Shown: positions 24,803-33,873 of the stretch, piece by piece
How positions within the stretch are numbered: the first letter of the stretch is position 1
Layout: every line of letters begins with the position of its first letter
Origin: Comamonas sp. 26
GTDB lineage: Bacteria > Pseudomonadota > Gammaproteobacteria > Burkholderiales > Burkholderiaceae_C
NCBI RefSeq assembly: GCF_002754475.1
Contig: NZ_PEFL01000001.1
Coordinates: 558,001 to 622,000, forward strand
Direction of reading: 5' to 3'
DNA length: 64,000 nucleotides
Notes under the pieces: generated by a model
Told to the model about the DNA's origin: nothing
Databases searched by the model: none
The model's input: the letters and a program-made list of their open reading frames with translations, nothing else
Made by a program: the position numbers and the translations under genes

Positions 24803-26734
24803 TTATTCGGCCAGCACATGCTGGAACTGCATCAGATACATGGCCGCCGTGTGGCGGGCGGTCTGCAGTATGGCTTGCTGGGCCGAGCCTTCGGTGTCCA
24901 TGTCCAGCGCCATCTGCACGGCGATCAGCCAGCGCTCCAAATGGTTCTCATCATTGGCACCGTGATACTCCAGAAAGCGGAAGGCATCGGGCGGCAAGGG
25001 CAGGGCAGCGCGCAGCAGCGGCAGCAGGCTGGGCACGATGCGCTGGCCCGTGCCTTCAATGATGTAGATGGCGCCCAGCAGGCCGATGGGGTTGGGCGTG
25101 GCGGCAAGGCCGTGCAGATAGGCGTTGAGTGCCTCACCGCCGGGGTTGCGGCGCAGTTTGCTGATATCGGTTTCGGCACCGCCCGCCTTCAGGTAGTCGC
25201 TGTGCAGAATTTTGAAGTCGTTTTGCTCTTCACCGGCGTGCAGGTCGATGAGAGAAGCCAACGTGGCGTAGTCGCCCGTGAGCGATGCTGCGCCTTCGCG
25301 CATCCACAGGCTGCCTTCGCGCACTTGGGGAATCCAGTGGCTCATCCAGCGCACATAGTCGCTGCTTTGCAGCTCGCGGGTGCGAATGCGGCGCAGCAGT
25401 GGCGTGCGCCAGACATTGCTGCGGTAGTCCTGCCAGATGCTGGCCAGCTCGGTCAGCAGTGGGGCCAGCTGCTGCGGCGCGGTGGCCGGGTCGTGCGGAG
25501 CGGCGATAGTGGAGACATCGGGCAGGGCATCGTTGGCAATCGTTTCAGCGGCGGCAGTTTTATGAGGGAAATCGGCCTGTAGCGCTTGATTGGCGGGTGC
25601 ATCCAGCTCTACTTCCCATAGCATGTAGCCGGCAGTGAAGCGGCCTGACTCGGGGATGAAGCAGAGCACGGTGTCGCCCGCTTTCAGGCGCTTGCCTTCT
25701 TTCTGCAAAAACTCCGACATCATGATGAAGATGGAGGCCGCGCCCGTGTTGCCACGCCAGGTTAGGTTGCTCCACCAGCGATCACGCGGGATGCTGAGCT
25801 GGGCTTTGCCCAGCAGATCATCGACGACGGGGATGAAGCGTTCTGACGAGTAGTGGCACAGAAAGTGGTCAATGCCGCGCTCGGGCACCCAGCCTTTGTG
25901 GGCGAGGTCGGCGTACTCGTGAATGCAGACGTCAAACAGGTGTGGCAGCAGGCGAATGTCCTGGCGCAGAGACAGCGCACCGGCTGCCTCGGCATCGCCC
26001 CAGGCGGGGAAGTCCAGATGGCTTTTGCTGCGATCTGGCGTTAAGCCCAGCTGCATGCAGACGGGGTAGTCGCCTGCAAAACTGCGCTGGTGCGTCCATT
26101 TCAACTTCAAGCGCAGGCCATTGGCTTGCGGCAGGGCCTTGGGGCCACCCAGCAACACCGCACCTGCGCCATCCGACAGCATCCAGCGCAGAAAGTGGGC
26201 GTCAAAGTCAGTGTTGTAATCCTGAGCGGCGAAGCGCGAGCGCTTGAACAGGCGCGATGGCATCTCGCTGGCAACAGACAGCGCCAGTGAATGGGCACAG
26301 CTTTCCACAGCCATGGCTGCGGCCTGCATGGCCCCCACGCTGGCGGCGCATACGCCGTGGACGGACAATGTTTCCATGGGCGGGGCAGCCATCTCGCCCT
26401 GAATCATGCTGGCAAAGCCGGGCATCAGCGCATCGCCTCCCGATGAACCGCTGGAGAGGTAGCCCACATCAGCGAGCGTTTTGCCAGCCAGCGCCAGTGT
26501 TTCTGTAATTGCGCCTGCGGCCATCTGCGTGTTGCTGAAGACGGTCTGGCCTGCGCCATCGATGGCGTAGTAGCGTTGCTGAATGCCGTTTTCCGCCAGG
26601 ATGCGTTGCTTGATGCGCCCGGATATGCGGTTCAGCGGAGCGACATATGCATCCATGCCAGCGTTATCCACCGGAGAGCCAGGCAGGAACATACCGGCAG
26701 ATTGAAGATAGACGTTTGAATAGGCAACAGGCAT
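24803..26734 (-). CDS. KAS III-like condensing enzyme fused to a haem-oxygenase-like diiron oxidase domain
   Basis: 643 residues. Residues 1-380 form a thiolase-fold beta-ketoacyl synthase III with the full triad: Cys129 (SVHGVCAASVG), His294 (FLCHYSSERF) and Asn329 (WRGNTGAAS). An Ala/Pro-rich linker (385-425) leads to an all-helical C-terminal domain (430-643). That domain shows His/acid-rich HAGEEQNDFKILH (499-511), Glu560 (YIIEGTG), and the H591-x3-D595-x2-H598 set (EYHGANDENH), as in haem-oxygenase-like diiron oxidases such as CADD, UndA and SznF. I infer acyl condensation coupled to an oxidation, for example decarboxylation. It lies between the FA desaturase and the 23861 gene. The product is unknown. 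Confidence 0.82.
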   Translation of the reverse strand: MPVAYSNVYLQSAGMFLPGSPVDNAGMDAYVAPLNRISGRIKQRILAENGIQQRYYAIDGAGQTVFSNTQMAAGAITETLALAGKTLADVGYLSSGSSGGDALMPGFASMIQGEMAAPPMETLSVHGVCAASVGAMQAAAMAVESCAHSLALSVASEMPSRLFKRSRFAAQDYNTDFDAHFLRWMLSDGAGAVLLGGPKALPQANGLRLKLKWTHQRSFAGDYPVCMQLGLTPDRSKSHLDFPAWGDAEAAGALSLRQDIRLLPHLFDVCIHEYADLAHKGWVPERGIDHFLCHYSSERFIPVVDDLLGKAQLSIPRDRWWSNLTWRGNTGAASIFIMMSEFLQKEGKRLKAGDTVLCFIPESGRFTAGYMLWEVELDAPANQALQADFPHKTAAAETIANDALPDVSTIAAPHDPATAPQQLAPLLTELASIWQDYRSNVWRTPLLRRIRTRELQSSDYVRWMSHWIPQVREGSLWMREGAASLTGDYATLASLIDLHAGEEQNDFKILHSDYLKAGGAETDISKLRRNPGGEALNAYLHGLAATPNPIGLLGAIYIIEGTGQRIVPSLLPLLRAALPLPPDAFRFLEYHGANDENHLERWLIAVQMALDMDTEGSAQQAILQTARHTAAMYLMQFQHVLAE

Positions 26735-26750
26735 AGATCCTCGACAGGTT

Positions 26751-27683
26751 TTACTTCACATCGTCTGGCGGCATTTGCGGCTGGGTTCTTGCCGCAGGCC
26801 AGATCAGACCTAATACAAACACGCGTCCCATATAGGGCAGCAGGCCACCCTCGTTCAATGCGGGCGTAACTCGCTGGCGGTAAATGCGCTCATGCAGCGT
26901 GGCCAGATCAGACCAGTGAGCATGCGGGCATTCATGGTGCGCGGTGTGCAGGCCAATATTAAAAAGCAGGGGGTTGACCAGCCCCTCAAAGTTGCGGGCG
27001 TAGTTCAGCTCGATACCCGGAGTATTGCGCTGCGCTCTGGACAGCGGCCTGCCATCGGCATGGGCGTGCTGCAGGTAGTTGGTGGCTAGCAGCCAGTGCA
27101 GACCATGCAACTGGGGGACGATGATAAAGATCAGCGCCTTTTGCCAGTCCAGCCACAGAAAAAATCCCCAGCTACCCAGCCATAGCGCGTACTGCCCCAT
27201 GCAATAGCGGAATGCGCCGGGCCAGCGAAGGCGCAGATTGTTCAGCCAGCGAAAGAACATAGGGTACAGCACCACAGCCGCCTGCACGGGGTGGATGAGG
27301 TAGCCCCAGAGGTGATTGGTATCACCGCCAAACTCAGGCCGGTAGGTGCGCACCAGATCGCGCGGGCCGTGGCGAAAGCGGTGGTGATTGGCCACATGGG
27401 CGGGCCAGAACACAAAGGTGGGGTGGCCTTGTAGCAGGGTCAGCCAGTAGTCGGTGGCGCGGTTCGTCCGGCGGCCCCACCACATGCGCACATGGGTGTG
27501 GTTGTGGTGAATGACGCCCACGCCCAGCGTTAAAAACAGCTCAATGCCGTAGAGGATGAGGTTGAAGCCATGCGACCACTGCCACCAGACGATCAGCGGC
27601 AGGATGAGCATGTAAAACACGGATTGCCAGTCGCGCCAGTGGCGCAGAGTGGGAAGCAGACGCTGGCCGGGGTGTTGGCTCAT
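26751..27683 (-). CDS. membrane fatty-acid desaturase/hydroxylase
   Basis: 310 residues. Membrane helices alternate with three histidine boxes: HHNHTH near 60, HVANHHRFRH near 98-107 (HxxxHH), and HTAHHECPHAH near 245-255 (HxxHH), with a NYLQHAHADG block between. These are the metal ligands of membrane diiron desaturases and hydroxylases (FADS-like fold). It probably acts on an acyl chain bound to lipid or carrier. The start overlaps the sterol-desaturase-like stop by 4 bp, so both are translationally coupled, and 16 bp separate it from the KAS III fusion gene. Confidence 0.85.
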   Translation of the reverse strand: MSQHPGQRLLPTLRHWRDWQSVFYMLILPLIVWWQWSHGFNLILYGIELFLTLGVGVIHHNHTHVRMWWGRRTNRATDYWLTLLQGHPTFVFWPAHVANHHRFRHGPRDLVRTYRPEFGGDTNHLWGYLIHPVQAAVVLYPMFFRWLNNLRLRWPGAFRYCMGQYALWLGSWGFFLWLDWQKALIFIIVPQLHGLHWLLATNYLQHAHADGRPLSRAQRNTPGIELNYARNFEGLVNPLLFNIGLHTAHHECPHAHWSDLATLHERIYRQRVTPALNEGGLLPYMGRVFVLGLIWPAARTQPQMPPDDVK

Positions 27684-28426
27684 TCAGCGGCAGATGCGCG
27701 GGTATAGGCGGTCTTGACCTTGGTGCCCATGATCTGATCCATAAAGGGCAGCGCAAAGCCATAGTTGCCCGCAGGCCGTGAATGGTGCAGATGGTGGCGA
27801 CGGCTTGCTGCCAGAGGGTGCGTGTCAGGCACTTTGGGGAAAAAGTCGTAGTTGGAGTGGCCGATGAGATTGAGGATCAGACTCAGCACCGGCACTGACG
27901 CCAGCGACCAGAAGTAGAAATCATGCACAACCATGGGCAGCAAAATAATGTTGCCCAGCATCAGCGCCTCAATCGGGTGAAAGCTGTAGGTGGACCACGG
28001 CGTTGTCACAACGGAGCGATGGTGGTCGCCGTGATAGCGCACCAGCTGGCGGGTATGCAGCAGACGGTGGTTGATCCAGAAGTGCACATCGTTCCAGATC
28101 AGCAGCACGGCAATCTCCAGTGCAATGCGACCTGCACTGGCATCGGGTGTCAGGTGTGCCCAGCCCAGTTGCAAAAAGCCCCAGGGCACGATCATGCCGA
28201 GGCCGAAAACCAGAATCGAATGAAACGACTGACGCCATTCACGCCCTAACTGATCGGGCTTGAGCGGGCGCGTATCGAGTACCTGACCGATGCCAAGTCG
28301 AGAAAGCCCGGACGTCAGCATGCTCATGAGCAGGCCGCCCAGCAGATAAATGCCACCGAAAAAAACCAGCCCCAACAGCATGACTTGCCAAGCGTTGAGT
28401 TGCGTGAACCAGGTACCAGCGTCCAT
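27680..28426 (-). CDS. sterol desaturase/fatty-acid hydroxylase superfamily protein
   Basis: 248 residues with several membrane helices. Histidine boxes are present: HFWINHRLLH, YHGDHHRS, and the late RRHHLHHS block, plus HSNYDFFPKVP, all typical of the sterol desaturase family, which uses a diiron centre to hydroxylate or desaturate lipids. GGAG precedes ATG 28426 by six bases. It is the first gene of the operon, so the promoter lies in 28427-28612. The substrate is unknown; the presence of a second diiron membrane enzyme and a KAS III suggests a modified acyl product. Confidence 0.85.
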   Translation of the reverse strand: MDAGTWFTQLNAWQVMLLGLVFFGGIYLLGGLLMSMLTSGLSRLGIGQVLDTRPLKPDQLGREWRQSFHSILVFGLGMIVPWGFLQLGWAHLTPDASAGRIALEIAVLLIWNDVHFWINHRLLHTRQLVRYHGDHHRSVVTTPWSTYSFHPIEALMLGNIILLPMVVHDFYFWSLASVPVLSLILNLIGHSNYDFFPKVPDTHPLAASRRHHLHHSRPAGNYGFALPFMDQIMGTKVKTAYTRASAAE

Positions 28427-28612
28427 GAAGGCTCCGTAAACAGCGGGGCAGCCTGATAAAAAATGCGCCCGATGGCATAGCGTAAAAGCATGCCTGTCGA
28501 GCGCATGATATCTGAGGCGGTAGTCGCTCTATTTGATACCGAGCGGAGCTTCACCAGAGACGCCTAGCAAAAACCAAGCGTTTAAAACTAGCGCGCCAGG
28601 GCCTCCGGCGGC

Positions 28613-29602
28613 TTATTGCGACGTGATGTGCTGGTCGCGAATGATGGCGCCCAGTGCCTTTACATCCTGCTGAATGCGGTTCTGCAGACCTTCAGGCGAG
28701 CTGCCCACAGCTTGCCAACCTTGCATGGAAAGCTTCTGGCGCATTTCAGGCGTGCGCACAATTTCGCTGACGGCAGCGGCCAACTTCTCGACGTGGGCCT
28801 TGGGCATGGACTTGGGCGCGGCCACGGCGTTCCAGATTTCCAGATCAAAGTTGTTGACGCCCAGATCCTTGAGGCTGGGCAGGCCGGGAGCCAGCGGGCT
28901 GCGGGCGGCAGAAGTCACCGCAATGCCGTGCAGCTTGCCTGCCTGAATCTGCGCCATGGCCAGAGCCGGGGGGAGCATGGACAGCTTCAGGTCGCCGCCC
29001 TGAATGGCATTGAAAACCTGTGGGTAGCCGGTATAGGGCACATGCACGGCCTTGATGGCAGAGCGGCTCTTGAGCAGCTCCATGCCCAGATGGCCTACGG
29101 TGCCCACGCCTGGGGAGCCGTAGCTCCACTTGTCGCCCGCTTGGGCTGCGGCTTCCATGAAGGCTTTGCCTTGTGGTGCCGATGCGGGAGCCACCAGCAC
29201 CAGCGGGGCCACGCCAATCAGGCTTACGGGCTGCAAGTCCTTAATGGGGTCATAACGCACGGCGGGATTGAGCATCTTGGCGATGGTCATATTGCCGTTG
29301 ATCATCACGCTGAAGGTGTAGCCGTCAGCCTTGGCCACGTATTCACCCGCAATATTGCCGCCAGCGCCCACGCGGTTTTCCACGATAACCGTCTGGCCCA
29401 GCTTCTTTTCCAGTGGCTCGGCCAGTGCGCGGGCTGTGAGGTCAGGGGAAGAGCCAGCGGGGAAGCCCACAATCAGGTGCAGGGGCTTGTCGGGCCAGTT
29501 GTCAGCGGCCATGGCAGCGGGGGCCAGCGTTGCGGCCATCAGGGCGGCCCCGGCGGCGACCAGACTGCGGCGAGACAGATTCTTCAAAGTGCGTGCGTGC
29601 AT
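28613..29602 (-). CDS. Bug-family tripartite tricarboxylate transporter substrate-binding protein
   Basis: 329 residues from ATG 29602. The N-terminus has a twin-Arg-type signal (LSRRSLVAAGAAL) ending in AMAA. The mature part has the Bug/TctC pattern: WPDKPLHLIVGFPAGSSPDLTARALAEPLEKKLGQTVIVENR with the first ligand loop, NIAGEYVAK, and VGTVGHLGMELLK. Bug receptors bind carboxylates or amides in the periplasm, and are extremely numerous in Comamonadaceae, often with no transporter next to them. No TctA/TctB genes are near, so this is an orphan receptor. The ligand cannot be told. Confidence 0.92.
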   Translation of the reverse strand: MHARTLKNLSRRSLVAAGAALMAATLAPAAMAADNWPDKPLHLIVGFPAGSSPDLTARALAEPLEKKLGQTVIVENRVGAGGNIAGEYVAKADGYTFSVMINGNMTIAKMLNPAVRYDPIKDLQPVSLIGVAPLVLVAPASAPQGKAFMEAAAQAGDKWSYGSPGVGTVGHLGMELLKSRSAIKAVHVPYTGYPQVFNAIQGGDLKLSMLPPALAMAQIQAGKLHGIAVTSAARSPLAPGLPSLKDLGVNNFDLEIWNAVAAPKSMPKAHVEKLAAAVSEIVRTPEMRQKLSMQGWQAVGSSPEGLQNRIQQDVKALGAIIRDQHITSQ

Positions 29603-29670
29603 GGCAGGTCTCTTATGTCTTGTTGGTATGAAGATCAGCGCAGATGCCTGTGACACCGACGCCAGAAATG

Positions 29671-29696
29671 AAAAACCCGGAAATTATCCGGGTTTA
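29671..29696 (-). terminator. intrinsic terminator of rpoH
   Basis: Reading the minus strand, AAACCCGGA-TAATT-TCCGGGTTT is followed by further T residues, 48 bp after the rpoH stop. Confidence 0.85.
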
Positions 29697-29743
29697 GGGT
29701 TCAGCATTTCAGCCTTTTTAAGGGCTTTGGCGCAAGTTGGTAT

Positions 29744-30688
29744 TTACGCAAACTCGGCCAGCGCTTTTTTCATCTTTTTCATGGCGGCAACTTCAATCTG
29801 GCGAATGCGTTCGGCGCTGACACCATATTCGGCAGCCAGCTCATGCAGCGTCATGCCGCCAGAGCCATCGTCGTTCACCTGCAACCAGCGCTGCTCAACG
29901 ATACGGCGGCTGCGGTCGTCCAGACCTTCCAGTGCCAGGGCCAGGCCATCGGTTGCCAGATGGTCACGCTGGCGCGACTCGATCATGGCGGTAGGCTCAT
30001 GGTTAGCGTCGGCCAGATAGGCGATGGGGCCATAGGCCTGCTCGCCATCATCGCTGGGCGAAGGGTCCAGCAGCACGTCGCCACCCGATAGGCGGGTTTC
30101 CATCTCCATGACTTCTTCGCGCTTGACGTTGAGCTTGGCCGCTACGGTGTCAATCTCGTGCGAAGTCAGTGTGTCGCGCATCATGGGCTCGTCATCCGCC
30201 ATGGCAGCGTCAGACTTGAGGTCATTCTTCATCGAGCGCAGGTTGAAGAACAGCTTGCGCTGAGCCTTGGTCGTCGCGACCTTGACCATGCGCCAGTTCT
30301 TCAAGATGTACTCGTGGATCTCAGCCTTGATCCAGTGCATGGCGTAGCTGACCAGACGCACGCCCTGATCGGGATCGAAGCGTTTGACAGCCTTCATCAG
30401 ACCCACGTTACCTTCCTGAATCAGGTCGCCGTGAGGCAGGCCATAACCCAGATACTGGCGCGAGATAGACACGACCAGACGCAGGTGGGACATCACCAGA
30501 CGCCCAGCGGCGTCCAGATCATTGTTTTCTTTGAGCTTGCGTGCGTATGCCTGCTCTTCCTCAGGGGTGAGCATGGGCAGACGGTTGGCGGCCGAGATAT
30601 AGGCATCGAGGTTGCCCAGCGGAGGTACCAGCGCCCAGGGGTTAGCGGGTGCCAAGGCTGTAGCAATGGAGCCGGAGGCAGTTGTCAT
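29744..30688 (-). CDS. rpoH: RNA polymerase sigma-32 (heat-shock) factor RpoH
   Basis: 314 residues from ATG 30688, which has AAAGGA eight bases before it. An ATG 30 bp upstream lies inside the -10 element and cannot be the start. Sigma regions are clear: 1.2/2 with HLRLVVSISRQYLGYGLPHGDLIQEGNVGLMKAVKRFDP, the RpoH box QRKLFFNLRSMK region, and region 4.2 (LHELAAEYGVSAERIRQIEVAAMKKMKKAL). It directs transcription of heat-shock genes. A perfect CIRCE operator overlaps its promoter, so the HrcA repressor very likely controls it. Confidence 0.96.
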   Translation of the reverse strand: MTTASGSIATALAPANPWALVPPLGNLDAYISAANRLPMLTPEEEQAYARKLKENNDLDAAGRLVMSHLRLVVSISRQYLGYGLPHGDLIQEGNVGLMKAVKRFDPDQGVRLVSYAMHWIKAEIHEYILKNWRMVKVATTKAQRKLFFNLRSMKNDLKSDAAMADDEPMMRDTLTSHEIDTVAAKLNVKREEVMEMETRLSGGDVLLDPSPSDDGEQAYGPIAYLADANHEPTAMIESRQRDHLATDGLALALEGLDDRSRRIVEQRWLQVNDDGSGGMTLHELAAEYGVSAERIRQIEVAAMKKMKKALAEFA

Positions 30689-30716
30689 TGCGGGTTTCCT
30701 TTCTTCCATAATCTTC

Positions 30717-30746
30717 ATATTAGCACTCTGTTAGAGGGAGTGCTAA
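30717..30746 (-). promoter_or_regulatory. rpoH promoter (sigma-70 type)
   Basis: Reading the minus strand, TTAGCA (30746-30741) as -35 and TAATAT (30722-30717) as -10 are 18 bp apart. Transcription should start near 30709, giving a leader of about 20 nt to the rpoH ATG at 30688. Both elements fall inside the CIRCE repeat, so bound HrcA would block polymerase. Confidence 0.6.
30720..30746. promoter_or_regulatory. CIRCE element (HrcA operator) upstream of rpoH
   Basis: TTAGCACTC-N9-GAGTGCTAA is a perfect match to the CIRCE consensus in both arms and spacer. It lies 32 bp before the rpoH start. HrcA normally represses groESL and dnaKJ; here it would repress the heat-shock sigma factor itself. 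Confidence 0.95.
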
Positions 30747-31013
30747 GGACAAAGTTCCCGAACCTTTTGCAGGCTCGGTGAATTGGGTTTTGCCGTTGGA
30801 TTGTTGCAGTGCAGCGTCATTTTCACTGGGGTGAATTTCAATTGCTTATCGATGCATCAATTAGAGCTGTCTGCTTGCAGCTAGAAGGTATGGAAGTGTT
30901 TGCTTACGAAGGCTGACAGCATTGTTGCCGGGCTTTAGTGTCTGTTTGATGGGGTCTGTATGCTGCTTTGAGGTTTGATGCAGATCAGATCGCTCCACAA
31001 AAAAGGACCCCTG

Positions 31014-31481
31014 ATGACAACTCTTGATATCAACGGACAGCGCCAGTCGGTGGACACGGTGCAGGAGACCCCATTGCTCTGGGTATTGCGCGATGAGCTG
31101 GGAATGTGTGGCACCAAGTTTGGTTGCGGCATGGCCTTGTGCGGGGCGTGTACTGTGCATCTCGATGGACAGCCGATTCGCTCCTGCATCACCCCGATCT
31201 CGGCCGTCGAAGGCAAACAGGTGGTCACCATCGAGAGCATGGAGTCGGACCGCGTGGGCAAAGTAGTGCAGGCCGCGTGGGTGGAGCTGGGGGTGGCTCA
31301 GTGCGGCTACTGCCAGGGCGGGCAGATCATGTCGGCGGTCGGTTTGCTCAAGACCAATGGCAAGCCTACGGACAAGCAGATTGACGAGGCCATGAGCGGC
31401 AACATCTGCCGCTGCGGCACCTATCCGCGCATTCGTGCGGCCATCAAGCTGGCAGCGCAGCGCCTGCAGGGAGCTAAATGA
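31014..31481 (+). CDS. 2Fe-2S subunit of a xanthine-dehydrogenase-family molybdenum hydroxylase (IorA-like)
   Basis: 155 residues from ATG 31014 (AAGGA upstream). Two 2Fe-2S domains are intact: the plant-type [15 protein letters not shown] (CxxxxCxxxxxCxxC) and the second cluster CGYCQGG / ICRCGTYPR. There is no signal peptide, so it must be exported as a complex with the twin-Arg large subunit. It passes electrons from the molybdenum centre to an acceptor. Its stop overlaps the start of the large-subunit gene by 4 bp. This two-subunit, FAD-less design is that of isoquinoline 1-oxidoreductase or periplasmic aldehyde oxidases. Confidence 0.93.
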   Translation: MTTLDINGQRQSVDTVQETPLLWVLRDELGMCGTKFGCGMALCGACTVHLDGQPIRSCITPISAVEGKQVVTIESMESDRVGKVVQAAWVELGVAQCGYCQGGQIMSAVGLLKTNGKPTDKQIDEAMSGNICRCGTYPRIRAAIKLAAQRLQGAK

Positions 31482-33775
31482 TGCAAGACAACGCAACATT
31501 GCCTGAAATTTCACGTCGCACCCTGCTGCAGAGCAGTGCGGGTCTGGTCTTCAGTCTGGCGGTTACCGCACAAGGCGTGGTCCACGCGCAAGAGGCCAAA
31601 AAATACGGTGCCGATTCCATGCCCGGGGGCACGGTCGATGACCCGCTGGTTTTTGTCAGCATTGGGGCCGATGGCATGGTGAGCATCATTGCCCACCGTG
31701 CCGAGATGGGCACCGGCGTGCGCACCAGTTTGCCCATGGTGGTGGCCGATGAACTGGAAGCGCGCTGGGACAAGGTGCGCGTGGTTCAAGCGCAGGGCAT
31801 TGAATCTAAATACGGTAACCAGAACGTGGATGGCTCGCGCAGCGTGCGCCACTTCTTTGCCCCCATGCGCCGCGTGGGCGCAGCGGCCCGTCAGATGCTG
31901 GAATCGGCTGCTGCCGCGCGCTGGGGCGTGCCGGTGGAGCAGGTCAAGGCGGTGCAGCACGAGGTCATTCATACCCCCAGCGGCAAGCGCTTCGGCTATG
32001 GCGAGCTGGCTGCTGATGCAGCCAAGCAACCGGTGCCAAAAGGTGATGGGTTGCGGCTCAAAAAGCCAGCGGACTTCCGCTACATCGGCAAGGGAAAGCT
32101 GGCGGTGGTCGATCTGGCGGACATTGGCAAAGGCAAGGCGGTTTACGGGCAAGACAAGCATCTGCCCGGCATGGTCTATGCCGTGGTCGCCCGCCCGCCG
32201 GTGCTGGGTGCCAAGTTGCGCAGTGCCCAAAAAGACAAGGCGCTGGCCGTGCCCGGCGTGAAGGCGCTGGTGGATATTCCTGCGTACAAGGGCGCACCCG
32301 CATTCCAGCCGCTGGGCGGCGTGGCCGTGGTGGCGCGCAATACCTGGGCCGCTACCAAGGGGCGCGAGGCGCTGGTGCTGGACTGGGATGAGGGCCCGCA
32401 CGCCAGTTATGACTCGGCTGCATACCGCAAGCAGCTGGAAAAGTCCGCCAATAGCCCGGGCAAAGTCTTGCGTAGCAACGGCGATCTGGATGCGGCTGTC
32501 GAAAAAGCTGGAAACAAGGCGCTGGTCAAGGCAGATTACTACGTGCCGCATTTGGCCCATGCCTCCATGGAGCCGCCTACGGCCACTGCGTTGCTGTCGG
32601 CCGACAAAAGCCACTGTGAAATCTGGACTTCGGTGCAGGCACCGGAAGCTGCCAGAGAGCTGGTGGCTGCAGCTCTTGGCTTGAAGATTGAGCAAGTCAC
32701 GGTGAATGTGCTGCTGCTGGGCGGTGCTTTTGGCCGCAAGTCCAAGCCGGACTTCGCGGTTGAGGCGGCGCTGATTGCCAAGACCATGCCGGGCACGCCC
32801 GTCAAAGTGGTGTGGACGCGTGACGATGATATTCAGCACGACTTCTATCACGCAGTGGCAGCTGATCATTTGGAGGCCGCGCTGGATGCCAAGGGCATGC
32901 CCCAGACCTGGCTGCACCGCTCGGCAGCGCCCACCATTAGTTCGTTGTTTCAGGAAGGTGCCAAGGGACAGAGCAGCATGGAAATGGGGATGGGGGCTAT
33001 CAACATGCCCTATCAGATTCCCAATGTGCGCATCGAGACCGGCGAGGTGGAGGCCCATACCCGCATCGGCTGGTTCCGTTCGGTCTACAACATTCCCCAT
33101 GCATTTGCGGCGCAAAGTTTTATTGCCGAACTGGCCCATCGAGCAGGCAAAGACCATAAGCAATATGCGCTGGAGCTGATTGGCCCGCCGCGCAAGCTCA
33201 ACCCTGAAAAGGACTTGAGCGATAGCTGGAACTACACCGAATCGCCCACGCTATACCCCTATGACACAGGGCGGCTGCGCGCGGTGATTGAAGCAGCGAC
33301 ACGTGGCGCGCGCTGGGGCCGAAAACTGCCCAAGGGCCATGGCCTGGGGCTGGCTTTCTGCTACAGCTTTATGAGTTATTCCGCCATGGTGGTGGAAGCG
33401 GCGGTGGACGATAAAGGCAATGTGAAAGTGATTGCAGTGGATACGGCGCTGGACTGCGGCCCACAGATCAACCCTGAGCGCATTCGCTCGCAGCTGGAAG
33501 GTGGCGTCATCATGGGCATGAGCCTGGCCATGAGCAGCGAAATCACCTTTGCCAAGGGCCGCGTTCAGCAAAGCAACTTCCATGACTATGAAGTGCTGCG
33601 CCATGTCGATCAGCCACAGACCATTCGGACCCATCTGGTGGGCGGCGGCATGGATGTCCCGCTGGGCGGCGTGGGCGAGCCCCCATTGCCTGCGGTTGCT
33701 CCGGCCTTGGCCAATGCCATTTTTGCGGCCACAGGCAAGCGAGTGAGATCGCTGCCGATTCGTCAGGTCACCTGA
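31478..33775 (+). CDS. molybdopterin-binding large subunit, IorB-like, with Tat signal
   Basis: 765 residues. The N-terminus carries a twin-Arg signal ([19 protein letters not shown]) that would send the folded complex to the periplasm. Residues 60-300 and 300-765 match the two aldehyde-oxidase-type molybdopterin domains, with [19 protein letters not shown] and the late [17 protein letters not shown] block; a Glu in GVGEPP is the family's likely base. Substrate may be an N-heterocycle or aldehyde. It is coupled to the iron-sulfur gene and followed by a terminator. No maturation or cytochrome gene is nearby. Confidence 0.92.
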   Translation: MMQDNATLPEISRRTLLQSSAGLVFSLAVTAQGVVHAQEAKKYGADSMPGGTVDDPLVFVSIGADGMVSIIAHRAEMGTGVRTSLPMVVADELEARWDKVRVVQAQGIESKYGNQNVDGSRSVRHFFAPMRRVGAAARQMLESAAAARWGVPVEQVKAVQHEVIHTPSGKRFGYGELAADAAKQPVPKGDGLRLKKPADFRYIGKGKLAVVDLADIGKGKAVYGQDKHLPGMVYAVVARPPVLGAKLRSAQKDKALAVPGVKALVDIPAYKGAPAFQPLGGVAVVARNTWAATKGREALVLDWDEGPHASYDSAAYRKQLEKSANSPGKVLRSNGDLDAAVEKAGNKALVKADYYVPHLAHASMEPPTATALLSADKSHCEIWTSVQAPEAARELVAAALGLKIEQVTVNVLLLGGAFGRKSKPDFAVEAALIAKTMPGTPVKVVWTRDDDIQHDFYHAVAADHLEAALDAKGMPQTWLHRSAAPTISSLFQEGAKGQSSMEMGMGAINMPYQIPNVRIETGEVEAHTRIGWFRSVYNIPHAFAAQSFIAELAHRAGKDHKQYALELIGPPRKLNPEKDLSDSWNYTESPTLYPYDTGRLRAVIEAATRGARWGRKLPKGHGLGLAFCYSFMSYSAMVVEAAVDDKGNVKVIAVDTALDCGPQINPERIRSQLEGGVIMGMSLAMSSEITFAKGRVQQSNFHDYEVLRHVDQPQTIRTHLVGGGMDVPLGGVGEPPLPAVAPALANAIFAATGKRVRSLPIRQVT

Positions 33776-33795
33776 TCGGAGTCTGAATGCTCACT

Positions 33796-33833
33796 AAAAA
33801 AGCCGGCTGGGCAATTTGCCCGCCGGCTTTTTT
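33796..33833. terminator. bidirectional intrinsic terminator
   Basis: AAAAAAGCCGGC and GCCGGCTTTTTT flank an internal GGGCAA/TTGCCC stem, giving a long near-perfect hairpin between the convergent hydroxylase gene and the small minus-strand gene. Confidence 0.92.
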
Positions 33834-33873
33834 CATGGTGGCGGTGATTAGTGCATCAACCAATCCACGGAGA

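Noticed and set aside
31511..33163. A 550-codon antisense frame opposite the molybdenum hydroxylase
   Set aside because: Same artefact of GC-rich coding strands; the plus-strand gene is unambiguous.
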